From positions 8,934,377 through 8,998,376 of the forward strand of contig OY811977.1 of NCBI GenBank assembly GCA_963681505.1: a DNA stretch of 64,000 nt, in the 5' to 3' direction. The position numbers were made by a program, and so were the translations under genes. Source of the DNA: Eunapius fragilis. Taxonomy: Eukaryota > Porifera > Demospongiae > Spongillida > Spongillidae. The number at the start of each line of letters is the position of its first letter. The first letter of the stretch is position 1. This document shows, one piece after another, positions 63,308-64,000 of the stretch. The notes under the pieces are model-generated. The model made no database searches and was not told where the DNA came from. It saw only the letters and a program-made list of their open reading frames with translations.

Positions 63308-64000
63308 TTAAATGATATGTTCACAGTACTTCATGTGATTCTTTAAGCTGCTCTTGTACAGAAATGATCTGTGGCATCCTCTGTTCTTGCATTTCAACTT
63401 CTCATCACTATGTATTCGGCTGTGAGCATTTAATGAACGTTGTGACTTGAATGATTGTTGACAAAAACAAATAAATCGCTTCTCCCCTGTATGAGTGAGC
63501 ATGTGTGTTTTCAGGTTCGACTGTAGTGAAAATGACTTTCCACATTGTTCACACTGATGTGGCTTCTCCCCTGTATGAGTGAGCATGTGTGTTTTCAGGG
63601 TTGACTGTAGTGAAAACGTCTTTCCACATTGTTCACACTGATGTGGCTTCTCCCCTGTATGAGTGAGCATGTGTGTTTTCAGGGTTGACTGTTGTGAAAA
63701 CGTATTTCCACATTGTTCACACTGATGTGGCTTCTCCCCTGTATGAGTGAGCATGTGTGTTTTCAGGGTTGACTGTTGTGAAAATGTCTTCTCACACTGT
63801 TCACACTGATGTGGCTTCTCCCCTGTATGAGTGAGCATGTGTGTTTTCAGGGTTGACTGTTGTGAAAATGACTTCCCACATTGTTCACATAGATGTGGCT
63901 TCTCCCCTGTATGAGTGAACATGTGTGTTTTCAGGTTCGACTGTAGTGAAAATGACTTTCCACATTGTTCACACTGATGTGGCTTCTCCCCTGTATGAGT
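63308..64000 (-). CDS. C2H2 zinc-finger protein, partial at the right edge
   Basis: A minus-strand zinc-finger exon, open from the window edge (its 5' end lies outside) to a stop at 63308. At least six canonical fingers with HTGEKPHQCEQCGK linkers and helices such as SLQSNLKT and SQQSTLKT (the latter repeated) are followed by the tail seen in unit B: FICFCQQSF, then KNRGCHRSFLYKSSLKNH and CEHII. It is therefore a paralogue of the zinc-finger genes at 12994 and 26409, but in opposite orientation and outside the tandem duplication. The adjacent fingers are nearly identical, pointing to recent finger expansion. Confidence 0.85.
   Translation of the reverse strand, partial: THTGEKPHQCEQCGKSFSLQSNLKTHMFTHTGEKPHLCEQCGKSFSQQSTLKTHMLTHTGEKPHQCEQCEKTFSQQSTLKTHMLTHTGEKPHQCEQCGNTFSQQSTLKTHMLTHTGEKPHQCEQCGKTFSLQSTLKTHMLTHTGEKPHQCEQCGKSFSLQSNLKTHMLTHTGEKRFICFCQQSFKSQRSLNAHSRIHSDEKLKCKNRGCHRSFLYKSSLKNHMKYCEHII

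Noticed and set aside
1-64000. tRNA and rRNA genes
   Set aside because: I looked for cloverleaf-compatible B-box and A-box pairs and conserved rRNA segments and saw none I could support.

Overview
The window reads as nuclear DNA of an early-branching animal, most likely a sponge (inference). Supporting signs are spliced genes with GT/AG introns of about 60 bp to a few kb, C2H2 zinc-finger genes, a Ty3/Gypsy element, a complexin homologue, an IκB kinase (IKK) gene, and a large intronless beta-helix plus multi-pass membrane protein of a type I associate with sponges. Minisatellites, poly-G/poly-C runs and short inverted-repeat elements fill much of the rest.

1-30.4 kb is a tandem segmental duplication. 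Unit A (1-13,824) and unit B (13,825-about 27,186) match along most of their length, and unit C (about 27,190-30,400) is a partial third copy. Each full unit carries, in order: a KH-domain exon like Bicaudal-C (+), a 23-bp minisatellite, a degenerate LIM-like exon (+), a 27-bp minisatellite, a multi-exon minus-strand gene of unknown function, small inverted-repeat elements, a ZAD-like zinc-binding exon (+) and a C2H2 zinc-finger exon (+). Unit A's copies carry frameshifts or a nonsense codon where B is intact. Because one copy lacks what the other has, insertions can be read against empty sites. A 4.4-kb Gypsy element with 72-bp LTRs and a 677-bp hAT-like element are present only in A; about 5 kb of repeat-rich DNA is present only in B. 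A 50-bp segment is inverted between the copies.

30.4-40.2 kb holds a 993-aa intronless membrane protein (-), a truncated second copy of its promoter and first codons, a three-helix fragment of a 7TM receptor cut off beside a perfect 130-bp inverted repeat, a Helitron-type repeat remnant, and a two-exon 95-aa carbohydrate-binding-module protein (-).

41.3-59.2 kb is one IKKα/β orthologue (-). I could place 26 exons with consistent phases, giving about 743 aa: kinase, ubiquitin-like, helical scaffold and serine-rich tail. Nearly every intron contains its own minisatellite or purine/pyrimidine tract, often touching a splice site, and intron 5 holds a 2.06-kb foldback element. Head to head with IKK, 0.84 kb away, is a two-exon complexin homologue with a C-terminal CaaX box (60.0-61.1 kb, +). 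Tandem repeats and a small transposon follow, and a further zinc-finger gene (-) runs off the right edge.
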